Shown here in pieces: positions 48,843 to 62,700 of a stretch of 64,000 nt of DNA. Location of the stretch: NCBI RefSeq assembly GCF_029227915.1, contig NC_079881.1, positions 930,001-994,000 on the forward strand, in the 5' to 3' direction. Every line of letters begins with the position of its first letter. Position 1 is the first letter of the stretch. Position numbers and translations under genes: made by a program. The notes beneath the pieces are model-generated. The model had not been told where the DNA came from. It saw only the letters and a list, made by a program, of their open reading frames with translations, and searched no databases. The DNA is from Hydractinia symbiolongicarpus. Its lineage: Eukaryota; Cnidaria; Hydrozoa; Anthoathecata; Hydractiniidae.

Positions 48843-51671
48843 GATGCTTAGTGAAAGTGGTTTAATCGCCGGCAAACGAAATTCCGCGATTTCCCGTAAA
48901 TCCCGGGCTTGGCCCGTGTAGTCGAATGTATACAAAGAAAGTACCCAGGGAGTAAACTCATTTCCAAAACGATTTTTAAAATTATCTTTTCACCACTAAA
49001 ACGCATGAGACTTGTAGTTTTCAAAAATGTTTTCATTTCTGATGAGACGCTGAATAAAAGAAGTTTAATCGCCGGCAAACGAAAACCCGCCATTTCCCGT
49101 AAACCCCGGACTCGGCCCGTATAGTCAAAAGTATACAAAGAAAGTACCCAGGGAGTAAACTCATTTCCCGAACGATTTTTTAAATTCTTTTTTCACCACT
49201 AAAACGCATAAGACTTGTAGTTTACAAAAATGTTTTCATTTCTGATGAGACGCTGAATAAAAGAAGTTTAATCGCCGGCAAACGAAAACCCGCCATTTCC
49301 CGTAAACCCCGGACTCGGCCCGTATAGTCAAAAGTATACAAAGAAAGTACCCAGGGAGTAAACTCATTTCCCGAACGATTATTTAAATTATTATTTCACC
49401 ACAAAAGCCCACGAGACTTGTAGTTTTTAAAAATGTTTTAATTTTTGATGAGACGCTGAATAAAAGAAGTTTAATCGCCGGCAAACAAAACCCGCGATTT
49501 CCCGTAAATCGCGGACTCGGCCCGTATAGTCAAAAGTATACAAAGAAGGGAACCAGGGAGTAAACTCATTTCCCGAACGATTTTTTAAATTATTTTTTCA
49601 CCACTAAAACGCATGACACTTGTAGTTTTCAGAAATGTTTTCATTTTTGATCAGACGCCTAATGAAAGTGGTTTAATCGCCGGCAAACGAAAACCCGCGA
49701 TTTCCCGTAAATCCCGAGCTTGGCCCGTATAGTCAAAAGTATACAAAGAAAGTACCCTGGGAGTAAACTCATTTCCCGAACGATTTTTTAAATTATTATT
49801 TCACCACTAAAACGCATGAGACTTGTAGTTTTCAAAAATGTTTTCATTTTTGGTGAGACGCTGAATAAAAAAAGTTTAATCGCCGGCAAACGAAAACACG
49901 CCATTTCCCGTAAACCCCGGACTCGGCCCGTATAGTCAAAAGTATACAACGAAAGTTTCCAGGGAGTAAATTCATTTCTCGAACGATTTTTTAAATTATT
50001 TTTTCACCACTAAAACGCATAAGACTTGTAGTTTACAAAAATGTTTTCATTTTTGATGACACGCTAAATAAAAGAAGTTTAATCGCCGGCAAACGAAAAC
50101 CTGCGATTTCCCGTAAATACCGGACTCGGCCCGTATAGTCAAAAGTATACAAAGAAAGTACCCTGGGAGTAAACTCATTTCCCGAACGATTTTTTAAATT
50201 ATTATTTCACCACTAAAACGCATGAGACTTGTAGTTTTCAGAAATGTTTTCATTTTTGATGAGACGCTTAATGAAAGTGCTTTAATCGCCGGCAAACGAA
50301 AACTCGCGCTTTCCCGTACATCCCGGGCTTGGCCCGTATAGTCGAATGTATACAAAGAAGGTACCCTGTGAGTAAACTCATTTCCAAAACGATTTTTCAT
50401 ATTGTCTTTTCACCACTAAAACGCATGAGACTTGCAGTTTTCAAAAATGTTTTCATTTTTGATGAGACGCTGAATAAAAGAAGTTTAATCGCCGGCAAAC
50501 GAAAACCCGCGATTTCCCGTAAATCCCGAGCTTGGCCCGTATAGTCAAATGTATACAAAGAAAGTACCCAGGGAGTAAACTCATTTCCCGAACGATTTTT
50601 TAAATTATTTTTTCACCACTAAAACGCATGAGACATGTAGTTTTCAGAAATGTTTTCATTTTTGATCAGACGCTTAATGAAAGTGGTTTAATCGCCGGCA
50701 AACGAAAACCCGCGATTTCCCGTAAATCCCGAGCTTGGCCCGTATAGTCAAAAGTACACAAAGAAAGTACCCAGGGAGTAAACTCATTTCCCGAACGATT
50801 TTTTAAATTATTTTTTCACCACTAAAACGCATGAGACTTGTAGTTTTCAGAAATGTTTTCATTTTTGATGAGACGCTTAATGAAAGTGGTTTAATCGCCG
50901 GCAAACGAAACCCGCGACTTCCCGTAAATCTCCGACTCGGCCCGTGTATTCAAAAATATACAAAGAAAGTACCCAGGGAGTAAACTCATTTCCCGAACGA
51001 TTTTTTAAATTATTATTTCACCACTATAGCCAATGAGACTTGTAGTATTCAAAAATGTTTTCATTCTTGATGAGACGCTGAATAAAAGAAGTTTAATCGC
51101 CGGCAAACGAAAACCCGCGATTTCCCGTAAATCCCGGATTCGGCCCGTATAGTCAAAAGTACAAAAAGAAGGTACCCAGGGAGTAAACTCATTTCCCGAA
51201 CGATTTTTTAAATTATTTTTTCACCACTAAAACGCATGACACTTGTAGTTTTCAGAAATGTTTTCATTTTTGATGAGACGCTTAATGAAAGTGGTTTAAT
51301 CGCCGGCAAACGAAAACCCGCGATTTCCCGTAAATCCCGGGCTTGGCCCGTATAGTCAAAAGTATACAAAGAAAGTACCCTGGGAGTAAACTCATTTCCC
51401 GAACGATTTTTTAAATTATTTTTTCACCACTAAAACGCATGAGACTTGTAGTTTTCAGAAATGTTTTCATTTTTGATGAGATGCTTAGTGAAAGTGGTTT
51501 AATCGCCGGCAAACGAAATTCCGCGATTTCCCGTAAATCCCGGGCTTGGCCCGTATAGTCAAAAGTATACAAAGAAAGTACCCTGGGAGTAAACTCATTT
51601 CCCGAACGATTTTTTAAATTATTTTTTCACCACTAAAACGCATGAGACTTGTAGTTTTCAGAAATGTTTTC
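48843..51671 (+). repeat. shortened (14-monomer) relative of the 20-monomer unit
   Basis: It starts with the GAGATGCTTAGTG / CCCGTGTAGTCG monomer pair and repeats after about 2841 bp. It matches the 20-monomer unit but lacks a group of monomers corresponding to about 53.4-54.2 kb. Confidence 0.8.
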
Positions 51672-54600
51672 CTTTTTTAATGAGATGCTTAGTGAAAGTG
51701 GTTTAATCGCCGGCAAACGAAATTCCGCGATTTCCCGTAAATCCCGGGCTTGGCCCGTGTAGTCGAATGTATACAAAGAAAGTACCCAGGGAGTAAACTC
51801 ATTTCCAAAACGATTTTTAAAATTATCTTTTCACCACTAAAACGCATGAGACTTGTAGTTTTCAAAAATGTTTTCATTTCTGATGAGACGCTGAATAAAA
51901 GAAGTTTAATCGCCGGCAAACGAAAACCCGCCATTTCCCGTAAACCCCGGACTCGGCCCGTATAGTCAAAAGTATACAAAGAAAGTACCCAGGGAGTAAA
52001 CTCATTTCCCGAACGATTTTTTAAATTCTTTTTTCACCACTAAAACGCATAAGACTTGTAGTTTACAAAAATGTTTTCATTTCTGATGAGACGCTGAATA
52101 AAAGAAGTTTAATCGCCGGCAAACGAAAACCCGCCATTTCCCGTAAACCCCGGACTCGGCCCGTATAGTCAAAAGTATACAAAGAAAGTACCCAGGGAGT
52201 AAACTCATTTCCCGAACGATTATTTAAATTATTATTTCACCACTAAAGCCCACGAGACTTGTAGTTTTTAAAAATGTTTTCATTTTTGATGAGACGCTGA
52301 ATAAAAGAAGTTTAATCGCCGGCAAACGAAACCCGCGATTTCCCGTAAATCCCGGACTCGGCCCGTATAATTAAAAGTATACAAAGAAGGGAACCAGGGA
52401 GTAAACTCATTTCCCGAACGATTTTTTAAATTATTTTTTCACCACTAAAACGCATGACACTTGTAGTTTTCAGAAATGTTTTCATTTTTGATCAGACGCT
52501 TAATGAAAGTGGTTTAATCGCCGGCAAACGAAAACCCGCGATTTCCCGTAAATCCCGAGCTTGGCCCGTATAGTCAAAAGTATACAAAGGAAGTACCCAG
52601 GGAGTAAACTCATTTCCCGAACGATTTTTAAAATTATTATTTCACCACTAAAACGCATGAGACTTGTAGTTTTCAAAAATGTTTTCATTTTTGATGAGAC
52701 GCTGAATAAAAGAAGTTTAATCGCCGGCAAACGAAAACTCGCCATTTCCCGTAAACCCCGGACTCGGCCCGTATAGTCAAAAGTATACAACGAAAGTACC
52801 CAGGGAGTAAATTCATTTCTCGAACGATTTTTTAAATTATTTTTTCACCACTAAAACGCATAAGACTTGTAGTTTACAAAAATGTTTTTATTTTTGATGA
52901 CACGCTAAATAAAAGAAGTTTAATCGCCGGCAAACGAAAACCTGCGATTTCCCGTAAATACCGGACTCGGCCCGTATAGTCAAAAGTATACAAAGAAAGT
53001 ACCCTGGGAGTAAACTCATTTCCCGAACGATTTTTTAAATTATTATTTCACCACTAAAACGCATGAGACTTGTAGTTTTCAGAAATGTTTTCATTTTTGA
53101 TGAGACGCTTAATGAAAGTGCTTTAATCGCCGGCAAACGAAAACTCGCGCTTTCCCGTACATCCCGGGCTTGGCCCGTATAGTCGAATGTATACAAAGAA
53201 GGTACCCTGTGAGTAAACTCATTTTCAAAACGATTTTTTATATTATCTTTTCACCACTAAAACGCATGAGACTTGCAGTTTTCAAAAATGTTTTCATTTT
53301 TGATGAGACGCTGAATAAAAGAAGTTTAATCGCCGGCAAACGAAAACCCGCCATTTCCCGTAAACCCCGGACTCGGCCCGTATAGTCAAAAGTATACAAA
53401 GAAAGTACCCAGGGAGTAAACTCATTTCCAAAACGATTTTTTAAATTACCTTTTCACCACTAAAACGCATGAGACTTGTAGTTTTCAAAAATGTTTTCAT
53501 TTCTGATGAGACGCTGAATAAAAGAAGTTTAATCGCCGGCAAACGAAAACCCGCCATTTCCCGTAAACCCCGGACTCGGCCCGTATAGTCAAAAGTATAC
53601 AAAGAAAGTACCCAGGGAGTAAACTCATTTCCCGAACGATTATTTAAATTATTATTTCACCACTAAAGCCCACGAGACTTGTAGTTTTTAAAAATGTTTT
53701 CATTTTTGATGAGACGCTGAATAAAAGAAGTTTAATCGCCGGCAAACGAAAACCCGCGATTTCCCGTAAGTCCCGAGCTTGGCCCGTATAGTCGAATGTA
53801 TACAAAGAAGGTACCCTGTGAGTAAACTCATTTCCAAAACGATTTTTTATATTATCTTTTCGCCACTAAAACGCATGAGACTTGCAGTTTTCAAAAATGT
53901 TTTCATTTTTGATAAGACGCTGAATAAAAGAAGTTTAATCGCCGGCAAACGAAAACCCGCCATTTACCGTAAACCCCGGACTCGGCCCGTATAGTCAAAA
54001 GTATACAAAGAAAGTACCCAGGGAGTAAACTCATTTCCCGAACGATTTTTTAAATTATTTTTTCACCACTAAAACGCATGAGACATGTAGTTTTCAGAAA
54101 TGTTTTCATTTTTGATGAGACGCTGAATAAAAGAAGTTTAATCGCCGGCAAACGAAAACCCGCGATTTCCCGTAAATCCCGAGCTTGGCCCGTATAGTCA
54201 AATGTATACAAAGAAAGTACCCAGGGAGTAAACTCATTTCCCGAACGATTTTTTAAATTATTTTTTCACCACTAAAACGCATGAGACATGTAGTTTTCAG
54301 AAATGTTTTCATTTTTGATCAGACGCTTAATGAAAGTGGTTTAATCGCCGGCAAACGAAAACCCGCGATTTCCCGTAAATCCCGAGCTTGGCCCGTATAG
54401 TCAAAAGTACACAAAGAAAGTACCCAGGGAGTAAACTCATTTCCCGAACGATTTTTTAAATTATTTTTTCATCACTAAAACGCATGAGACTTGTAGTTTT
54501 CAGAAATGTTTTCATTTTTGATGAGACGCTTAATGAAAGTGGTTTAATCGCCGGCAAACGAAACCCGCGACTTCCCGTAAATCTCCGACTCGGCCCGTAT

Positions 54601-57600
54601 ATTCAAAAGTATACAAAGAAAGTACCCAGGGAGTAAACTCATTTCCCGAACGATTTTTTAAATTATTATTTCACCACTATAGCCAATGAGACTTGTAGTA
54701 TTCAAAAATGTTTTCATTCTTGATGAGACGCTGAATAAAAGAAGTTTAATCGCCGGCAAACGAAAACCCGCGATTTCCCGTAAATCCCGGATTCGGCCCG
54801 TATAGTCAAAAGTACAAAAAGAAGGTACCCAGGGAGTAAACTCATTTCCCGAACGATTTTTTAAACTATTTTTTCACCACTAAAACGCATGACACTTGTA
54901 GTTTTCAGAAATGTTTTCATTTTTGATGAGACGCTTAATGAAAGTGGTTTAATCGCCGGCAAACGAAAACCCGCGATTTCCCGTAAATCCCGGGCTTGGC
55001 CCGTATAGTCAAAAGTATACAAAGAAAGTACCCTGGGAGTAAACTCATTTCCCGAACGATTTTTTAAATTATTTTTTCACCACTAAAACGCATGAGACTT
55101 GTAGTTTTCAGAAATTTTTTCATTTTTGATGAGATGCTTAGTGAAAGTGGTTTAATCGCCGGCAAACGAAATTCCGCGATTTCCCGTAAATCCCGGGCTT
55201 GGCCCGTATAGTCAAAAGTATACAAAGAAAGTACCCTGGGAGTAAACTCATTTCCCGAACGATTTTTTAAATTATTTTTTCACCACTAAAACGCATGAGA
55301 CTTGTAGTTTTCAGAAATGTTTTCATTTTTGATGAGACGCTTAATGAAAGTGGTTTAATCGCCGGCAAACGAAAACCCGCGATTTCCCGTAAATCCCGGG
55401 CTTGGCCCGTATAGTCAAAAGTATACAAAGAAAGTACCCTGGGAGTAAACTCATTTCCCGAACGATTTTTTAAATTATTTTTTCACCACTAAAACGCATG
55501 AGACTTGTAGTTTTCAGAAATGTTTTCATTTTTGATGAGATGCTTAGTGAAAGTGGTTTAATCGCCGGCAAACGAAATTCCGCGATTTCCCGTAAATCCC
55601 GGGCTTGGCCCGTATAGTCAAAAGTATACAAAGAAAGTACCCTGGGAGTAAACTCATTTCCCGAACGATTTTTTAAATTATTTTTTCACCACTAAAACGC
55701 ATGAGACTTGTAGTTTTCAGAAATGTTTTCCTTTTTTAATGAGATGCTTAGTGAAAGTGGTTTAATCGCCGGCAAACGAAATTCCGCGATTTCCCGTAAA
55801 TCCCGGGCTTGGCCCGTGTAGTCGAATGTATACAAAGAAAGTACCCAGGGAGTAAACTCATTTCCAAAACGATTTTTAAAATTATCTTTTCACCACTAAA
55901 ACGCATGAGACTTGTAGTTTTCAAAAATGTTTTCATTTCTGATGAGACGCTGAATAAAAGAAGTTTAATCGCCGGCAAACGAAAACCCGCCATTTCCCGT
56001 AAACCCCGGACTCGGCCCGTATAGTCAAAAGTATACAAAGAAAGTACCCAGGGAGTAAACTCATTTCCCGAACGATTTTTTAAATTCTTTTTTCACCACT
56101 AAAACGCATAAGACTTGTAGTTTACAAAAATGTTTTCATTTCTGATGAGACGCTGAATAAAAGAAGTTTAATCGCCGGCAAACGAAAACCCGCCATTTCC
56201 CGTAAACCCCGGACTCGGCCCGTATAGTCAAAAGTATACAAAGAAAGTACCCAGGGAGTAAACTCATTTCCCGAACGATTATTTAAATTATTATTTCACC
56301 ACTAAAGCCCACGAGACTTGTAGTTTTTAAAAATGTTTTCATTTTTGATGAGACGCTGAATAAAAGAAGTTTAATCGCCGGCAAACGAAACCCGCGATTT
56401 CCCGTAAATCCCGGACTCGGCCCGTATAATTAAAAGTATACAAAGAAGGGAACCAGGGAGTAAACTCATTTCCCGAACGATTTTTTAAATTATTTTTTCA
56501 CCACTAAAACGCATGACACTTGTAGTTTTCAGAAATGTTTTCATTTTTGATCAGACGCTTAATGAAAGTGGTTTAATCGCCGGCAAACGAAAACCCGCGA
56601 TTTCCCGTAAATCCCGAGCTTGGCCCGTATAGTCAAAAGTATACAAAGGAAGTACCCAGGGAGTAAACTCATTTCCCGAACGATTTTTAAAATTATTATT
56701 TCACCACTAAAACGCATGAGACTTGTAGTTTTCAAAAATGTTTTCATTTTTGATGAGACGCTGAATAAAAGAAGTTTAATCGCCGGCAAACGAAAACTCG
56801 CCATTTCCCGTAAACCCCGGACTCGGCCCGTATAGTCAAAAGTATACAACGAAAGTACCCAGGGAGTAAATTCATTTCTCGAACGATTTTTTAAATTATT
56901 TTTTCACCACTAAAACGCATAAGACTTGTAGTTTACAAAAATGTTTTTATTTTTGATGACACGCTAAATAAAAGAAGTTTAATCGCCGGCAAACGAAAAC
57001 CTGCGATTTCCCGTAAATACCGGACTCGGCCCGTATAGTCAAAAGTATACAAAGAAAGTACCCTGGGAGTAAACTCATTTCCCGAACGATTTTTTAAATT
57101 ATTATTTCACCACTAAAACGCATGAGACTTGTAGTTTTCAGAAATGTTTTCATTTTTGATGAGACGCTTAATGAAAGTGCTTTAATCGCCGGCAAACGAA
57201 AACTCGCGCTTTCCCGTACATCCCGGGCTTGGCCCGTATAGTCGAATGTATACAAAGAAGGTACCCTGTGAGTAAACGCATTTTCAAAACGATTTTTTAT
57301 ATTATCTTTTCACCACTAAAACGCATGAGACTTGCAGTTTTCAAAAATGTTTTCATTTTTAATGAGACGCTGAATAAAAGAAGTTTAATCGCCGGCAAAC
57401 GAAAACCCGCCATTTCCCGTAAACCCCGGACTCGGCCCGTATAGTCAAAAGTATACAAAGAAAGTACCCAGGGAGTAAACTCATTTCCAAAACGATTTTT
57501 TAAATTACCTTTTCACCACTAAAACGCATGAGACTTGTAGTTTTCAAAAATGTTTTCATTTCTGATGAGACGCTGAATAAAAGAAGTTTAATCGCCGGCA

Positions 57601-59790
57601 AACGAAAACCCGCCATTTCCCGTAAACCCCGGACTCGGCCCGTATAGTCAAAAGTATACAAAGAAAGTACCCAGGGAGTAAACTCATTTCCCGAACGATT
57701 ATTTAAATTATTATTTCACCACTAAAGCCCACGAGACTTGTAGTTTTTAAAAATGTTTTCATTTTTGATGAGACGCTGAATAAAAGAAGTTTAATCGCCG
57801 GCAAACGAAAACCCGCGATTTCCCGTAAGTCCCGAGCTTGGCCCGTATAGTCGAATGTATACAAAGAAGGTACCCTGTGAGTAAACTCATTTCCAAAACG
57901 ATTTTTTATATTATCTTTTCGCCACTAAAACGCATGAGACTTGCAGTTTTCAAAAATGTTTTCATTTTTGATGAGACGCTGAATAAAAGAAGTTTAATCG
58001 CCGGCAAACGAAAACCCGCCATTTCCCGTAAACCCCGGACTCGGCCCGTATAGTCAAAAGTATACAAAGAAAGTACCCAGGGAGTAAACTCATTTCCCGA
58101 ACGATTTTTTAAATTATTTTTTCACCACTAAAACGCATGAGACATGTAGTTTTCAGAAATGTTTTCATTTTTGATGAGACGCTGAATAAAAGAAGTTTAA
58201 TCGCCGGCAAACGAAAACCCGCGATTTCCCGTAAATCCCGAGCTTGGCCCGTATAGTCAAATGTATACAAAGAAAGTACCCAGGGAGTAAACTCATTTCC
58301 CGAACGATTTTTTAAATTATTTTTTCACCACTAAAACGCATGAGACATGTAGTTTTCAGAAATGTTTTCATTTTTGATCAGACGCTTAATGAAAGTGGTT
58401 TAATCGCCGGCAAACGAAAACCCGCGATTTCCCGTAAATCCCGAGCTTGGCCCGTATAGTCAAAAGTACACAAAGAAAGTACCCAGGGAGTAAACTCATT
58501 TCCCGAACGATTTTTTAAATTATTTTTTCACCACTAAAACGCATGAGACTTGTAGTTTTCAGAAATGTTTTCATTTTTGATGAGACGCTTAATGAAAGTG
58601 GTTTAATCGCCGGCAAACGAAACCCGCGACTTCCCGTAAATCTCCGACTCGGCCCGTATATTCAAAAGTATACAAAGAAAGTACCCAGGGAGTAAACTCA
58701 TTTCCCGAACGATTTTTTAAATTATTATTTCACCACTATAGCCAATGAGACTTGTAGTATTCAAAAATGTTTTCATTCTTGATGAGACGCTGAATAAAAG
58801 AAGTTTAATCGCCGGCAAACGAAAACCCGCGATTTCCCGTAAATCCCGGATTCGGCCCGTATAGTCAAAAGTACAAAAAGAAGGTACCCAGGGAGTAAAC
58901 TCATTTCCCGAACGATTTTTTAAATTATTTTTTCACCACTAAAACGCATGACACTTGTAGTTTTCAGAAATGTTTTCATTTTTGATGAGACGCTTAATGA
59001 AAGTGGTTTAATCGCCGGCAAACGAAAACCCGCGATTTCCCGTAAATCCCGGGCTTGGCCCGTATAGTCAAAAGTATACAAAGAAAGTACCCTGGGAGTA
59101 AACTCATTTCCCGAACGATTTTTTAAATTATTTTTTCACCACTAAAACGCATGAGACTTGTAGTTTTCAGAAATTTTTTCATTTTTGATGAGATGCTTAG
59201 TGAAAGTGGTTTAATCGCCGGCAAACGAAATTCCGCGATTTCCCGTAAATCCCGGGCTTGGCCCGTATAGTCAAAAGTATACAAAGAAAGTACCCTGGGA
59301 GTAAACTCATTTCCCGAACGATTTTTTAAATTATTTTTTCACCACTAAAACGCATGATACTTGTAGTTTTCAGAAATGTTTTCATTTTTGATGAGACGCT
59401 TAATGAAAGTGGTTTAATCGCCGGCAAACGAAAACCCGCGATTTCCCGTAAATCCCGGGCTTGGCCCGTATAGTCAAAAGTATACAAAGAAAGTACCCTG
59501 GGAGTAAACTCATTTCCCGAACGATTTTTTAAATTATTTTTTCACCACTAAAACGCATGAGACTTGTAGTTTTCAGAAATGTTTTCATTTTTGATGAGAT
59601 GCTTAGTGAAAGTGGTTTAATCGCCGGCAAACAAAATTCCGCGATTTCCCGTAAATCCCGGGCTTGGCCCGTATAGTCAAAAGTATACAAAGAAAGTACC
59701 CTGGGAGTAAACTCATTTCCCGAACGATTTTTTAAATTATTTTTTCACCACTAAAACGCATGAGACTTGTAGTTTTCAGAAATGTTTTCA
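51672..59790 (+). repeat. higher-order repeat of 20 monomers (~4058 bp), two nearly identical copies
   Basis: CTTTTTTAATGAG occurs at 51672 and 55731. The CTATAGCCAATGAG monomer lies near 54680 and 58738, and the CCCGTGTAGTCG monomer near 51757, 55815 and 59873. The copies differ at only a handful of bases that I can see, such as AAACTCATTTTC against AAACGCATTTTC (about 53.2 and 57.3 kb) and GATAAGACG against GATGAGACG (about 53.9 and 58.0 kb). Confidence 0.9.
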
Positions 59791-62700
59791 TTTTTGATGA
59801 GATGCTTAGTGAAAGTGGTTTAATCGCCGGCAAACGAAATTCCGCGATTTCCCGTAAATCCCGGGCTTGGCCCGTGTAGTCGAATGTATACAAAGAAAGT
59901 ACCCAGGGAGTAAACTCATTTCCAAAGCGATTTTTAAAATTATCTTTTCACCACTAAAACGCATGAGACTTGTAGTTTTCAAAAATGTTTTCATTTCTGA
60001 TGAGACGCTGAATAAAAGAAGTTTAATCGCCGGCAAACGAAAACCCGCCATTTCCCGTAAACCCCGGACTCGGCCCGTATAGTCAAAAGTATACAAAGAA
60101 AGTACCCAGGGAGTAAACTCATTTCCCGAACGATTTTTTAAATTCTTTTTTCACCACTAAAACGCATAAGACTTGTAGTTTACAAAAATGTTTTCATTTC
60201 TGATGAGACGCTGAATAAAAGAAGTTTAATCGCCGGCAAACGAAAACCCGCCATTTCCCGTAAACCCCGGACTCGGCCCGTATAGTCAAAAGTATACAAA
60301 GAAAGTACCCAGGGAGTAAACTCATTTCCCGAACGATTATTTAAATTATTATTTCACCACTAAAGCCCACGAGACTTGCAGTTTTTAAAAATGTTTTCAT
60401 TTTTGATGAGACGCTGAATAAAAGAAGTTTAATCGCCGGCAAACGAAACCCGCGATTTCCCGTAAATCCCGGACTCGGCCCGTATAATTAAAAGTATACA
60501 AAGAAGGGAACCAGGGAGTAAACTCATTTCCCGAACGATTTTTTAAATTATTTTTTCACCACTAAAACGCATGACACTTGTAGTTTTCAGAAATGTTTTC
60601 ATTTTTGATCAGACGCTTAATGAAAGTGGTTTAATCGCCGGCAAACGAAAACCCGCGATTTCCCGTAAATCCCGAGCTTGGCCCGTATAGTCAAAAGTAT
60701 ACAAAGAAAGTACCCTGGGAGTAAACTCATTTCCCGAACGATTTTTTAAATTATTATTTCACCACTAAAACGCATGAGACTTGTAGTTTTCAGAAATATT
60801 TCATTTTTGATGAGATGCTTAGTGAAAGTGGTTTAATCGCCGGCAAACGAAATTCCGCGATTTCCCGTAAATCCCGGGCTTGGCCCGTATAGTCAAAAGT
60901 ATACAAAGAAAGTACCCTGGGAGTAAACTCATTTCCCGAACGATTTTTTAAATTATTTTTTCACCACTAAAACGCATGAGACTTGTAGTTTTCAGAAATG
61001 TTTTCATTTTTGATGAGATGCTTAGTGAAAGTGGTTTAATCGCCGGCAAACGAAATTCCGCGATTTCCCGTAAATCCCGGGCTTGGCCCGTGTAGTCGAA
61101 TGTATACAAAGAAAGTACCCAGGGAGTAAACTCATTTCCAAAACGATTTTTAAAATTATCTTTTCACCACTAAAACGCATGAGACTTGTAGTTTTCAAAA
61201 ATGTTTTCATTTCTGATGAGACGCTGAATAAAAGAAGTTTAATCGCCGGCAAACGAAAACCCGCCATTTCCCATAAACCCCGGACTCGGCCCGTATAGTC
61301 AAAAGTATACAAAGAAAGTACCCTGGGAGTAAACTCATTTCCCGAACGATTTTTTAAATTCTTTTTTCACCACTAAAGCCCACGAGACTTGTAGTTTTTA
61401 AAAATGTTTTCATTTTTGATGAGACGCTGAATAAAAGAAGTTTAATCGCCGGCAAGCGAAACCCGCGATTTCCCGTAAATCCCGGACTCGGCCCGTATAA
61501 TTAAAAGTATACAAAGAAGGGAACCAGGGAGTAAACTCATTTCCCGAACGATTTTTTAAATTATTTTTTCACCACTAAAACGCATGACACTTGTAGTTTT
61601 CAGAAATGTTTTCATTTTTGATCAGACGCTTAATGAAAGTGGTTTAATCGCCGGCAAACGAAAACCCGCGATTTCCCGTAAATCCTGAGCTTGGCCCGTA
61701 TAGTCAAAAGTATACAAAGAAAGTACTCTGGGAGTAAACTCATTTCCCGAACGATTTTTTAAATTATTATTTCACCACTAAAACGCATGAGACTTGTAGT
61801 TTTCAAAAATGTTTTCATTTTTGATGAGACGCTGAATAAAAGAAGTTTAATCGCCGGCAAACGAAAACTCGCCATTTCCCGTAAACCCCGGACTCGGCCC
61901 GTATAGTCAAAAGTATACAACGAAAGTACCCAGGGAGTAAATTCATTTCTCGAACGATTTTTTAAATTCTTTTTTCACCACTAAAACGCATAAGACTTGT
62001 AGTTTACAAAAATGTTTTCATTTTTGATGACACGCTAAATAAAAGAAGTTTAATCGCCGGCAAACGAAAACCTGCGATTTCCCGTAAATACCGGACTCGG
62101 CCCGTATAGTCAAAAGTATACAAAGAAAGTACCCTGGGAGTAAACTCATTTCCCGAACGATTTTTTAAATTATTATTTCACCACTAAAACGCATGAGACT
62201 TGTAGTTTTCAGAAATGTTTTCATTTTTGATGAGACGCTTAATGAAAGTGCTTTAATCGCCGGCAAACGAAAACTCGCGCTTTCCCGTACATCTCGGGCT
62301 TGGCCCGTATAGTCGAATGTATACAAAGAAGGTACCCTGTGAGTAAACTCATTTCCAAAACGATTTTTTATATTATCTTTTCACCACTAAAACGCATGAG
62401 ACTTGCAGTTTTCAAAAATGTTTTCATTTTTGATGAGACGCTGAATAAAAGAAGTTTAATCGCCGGCAAACGAAAACCCGCCATTTCCCGTAAACCCCGG
62501 ACTCGGCCCGTATAGTCAAAAGTATACAAAGAAAGTACCCAGGGAGTAAACTCATTTCCAAAACGATTTTTTAAATTATCTTTTCACCACTAAAACGCAT
62601 GAGACTTGTAGTTTTCAAAAATGTTTTCATTTCTGATGAGACGCTGAATAAAAGAAGTTTAATCGCCGGCAAACGAAAACCCGCCATTTCCCGTAAACCC

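Noticed and set aside
48848-49138. Recurring 68-96 codon frames on both strands of the satellite (for example also at 40529, 51689, 55748, 59806)
   Set aside because: Most begin at TTG or similar rather than ATG, overlap each other on opposite strands, and recur only because the units are duplicated. Treated as by-products of the repeat.
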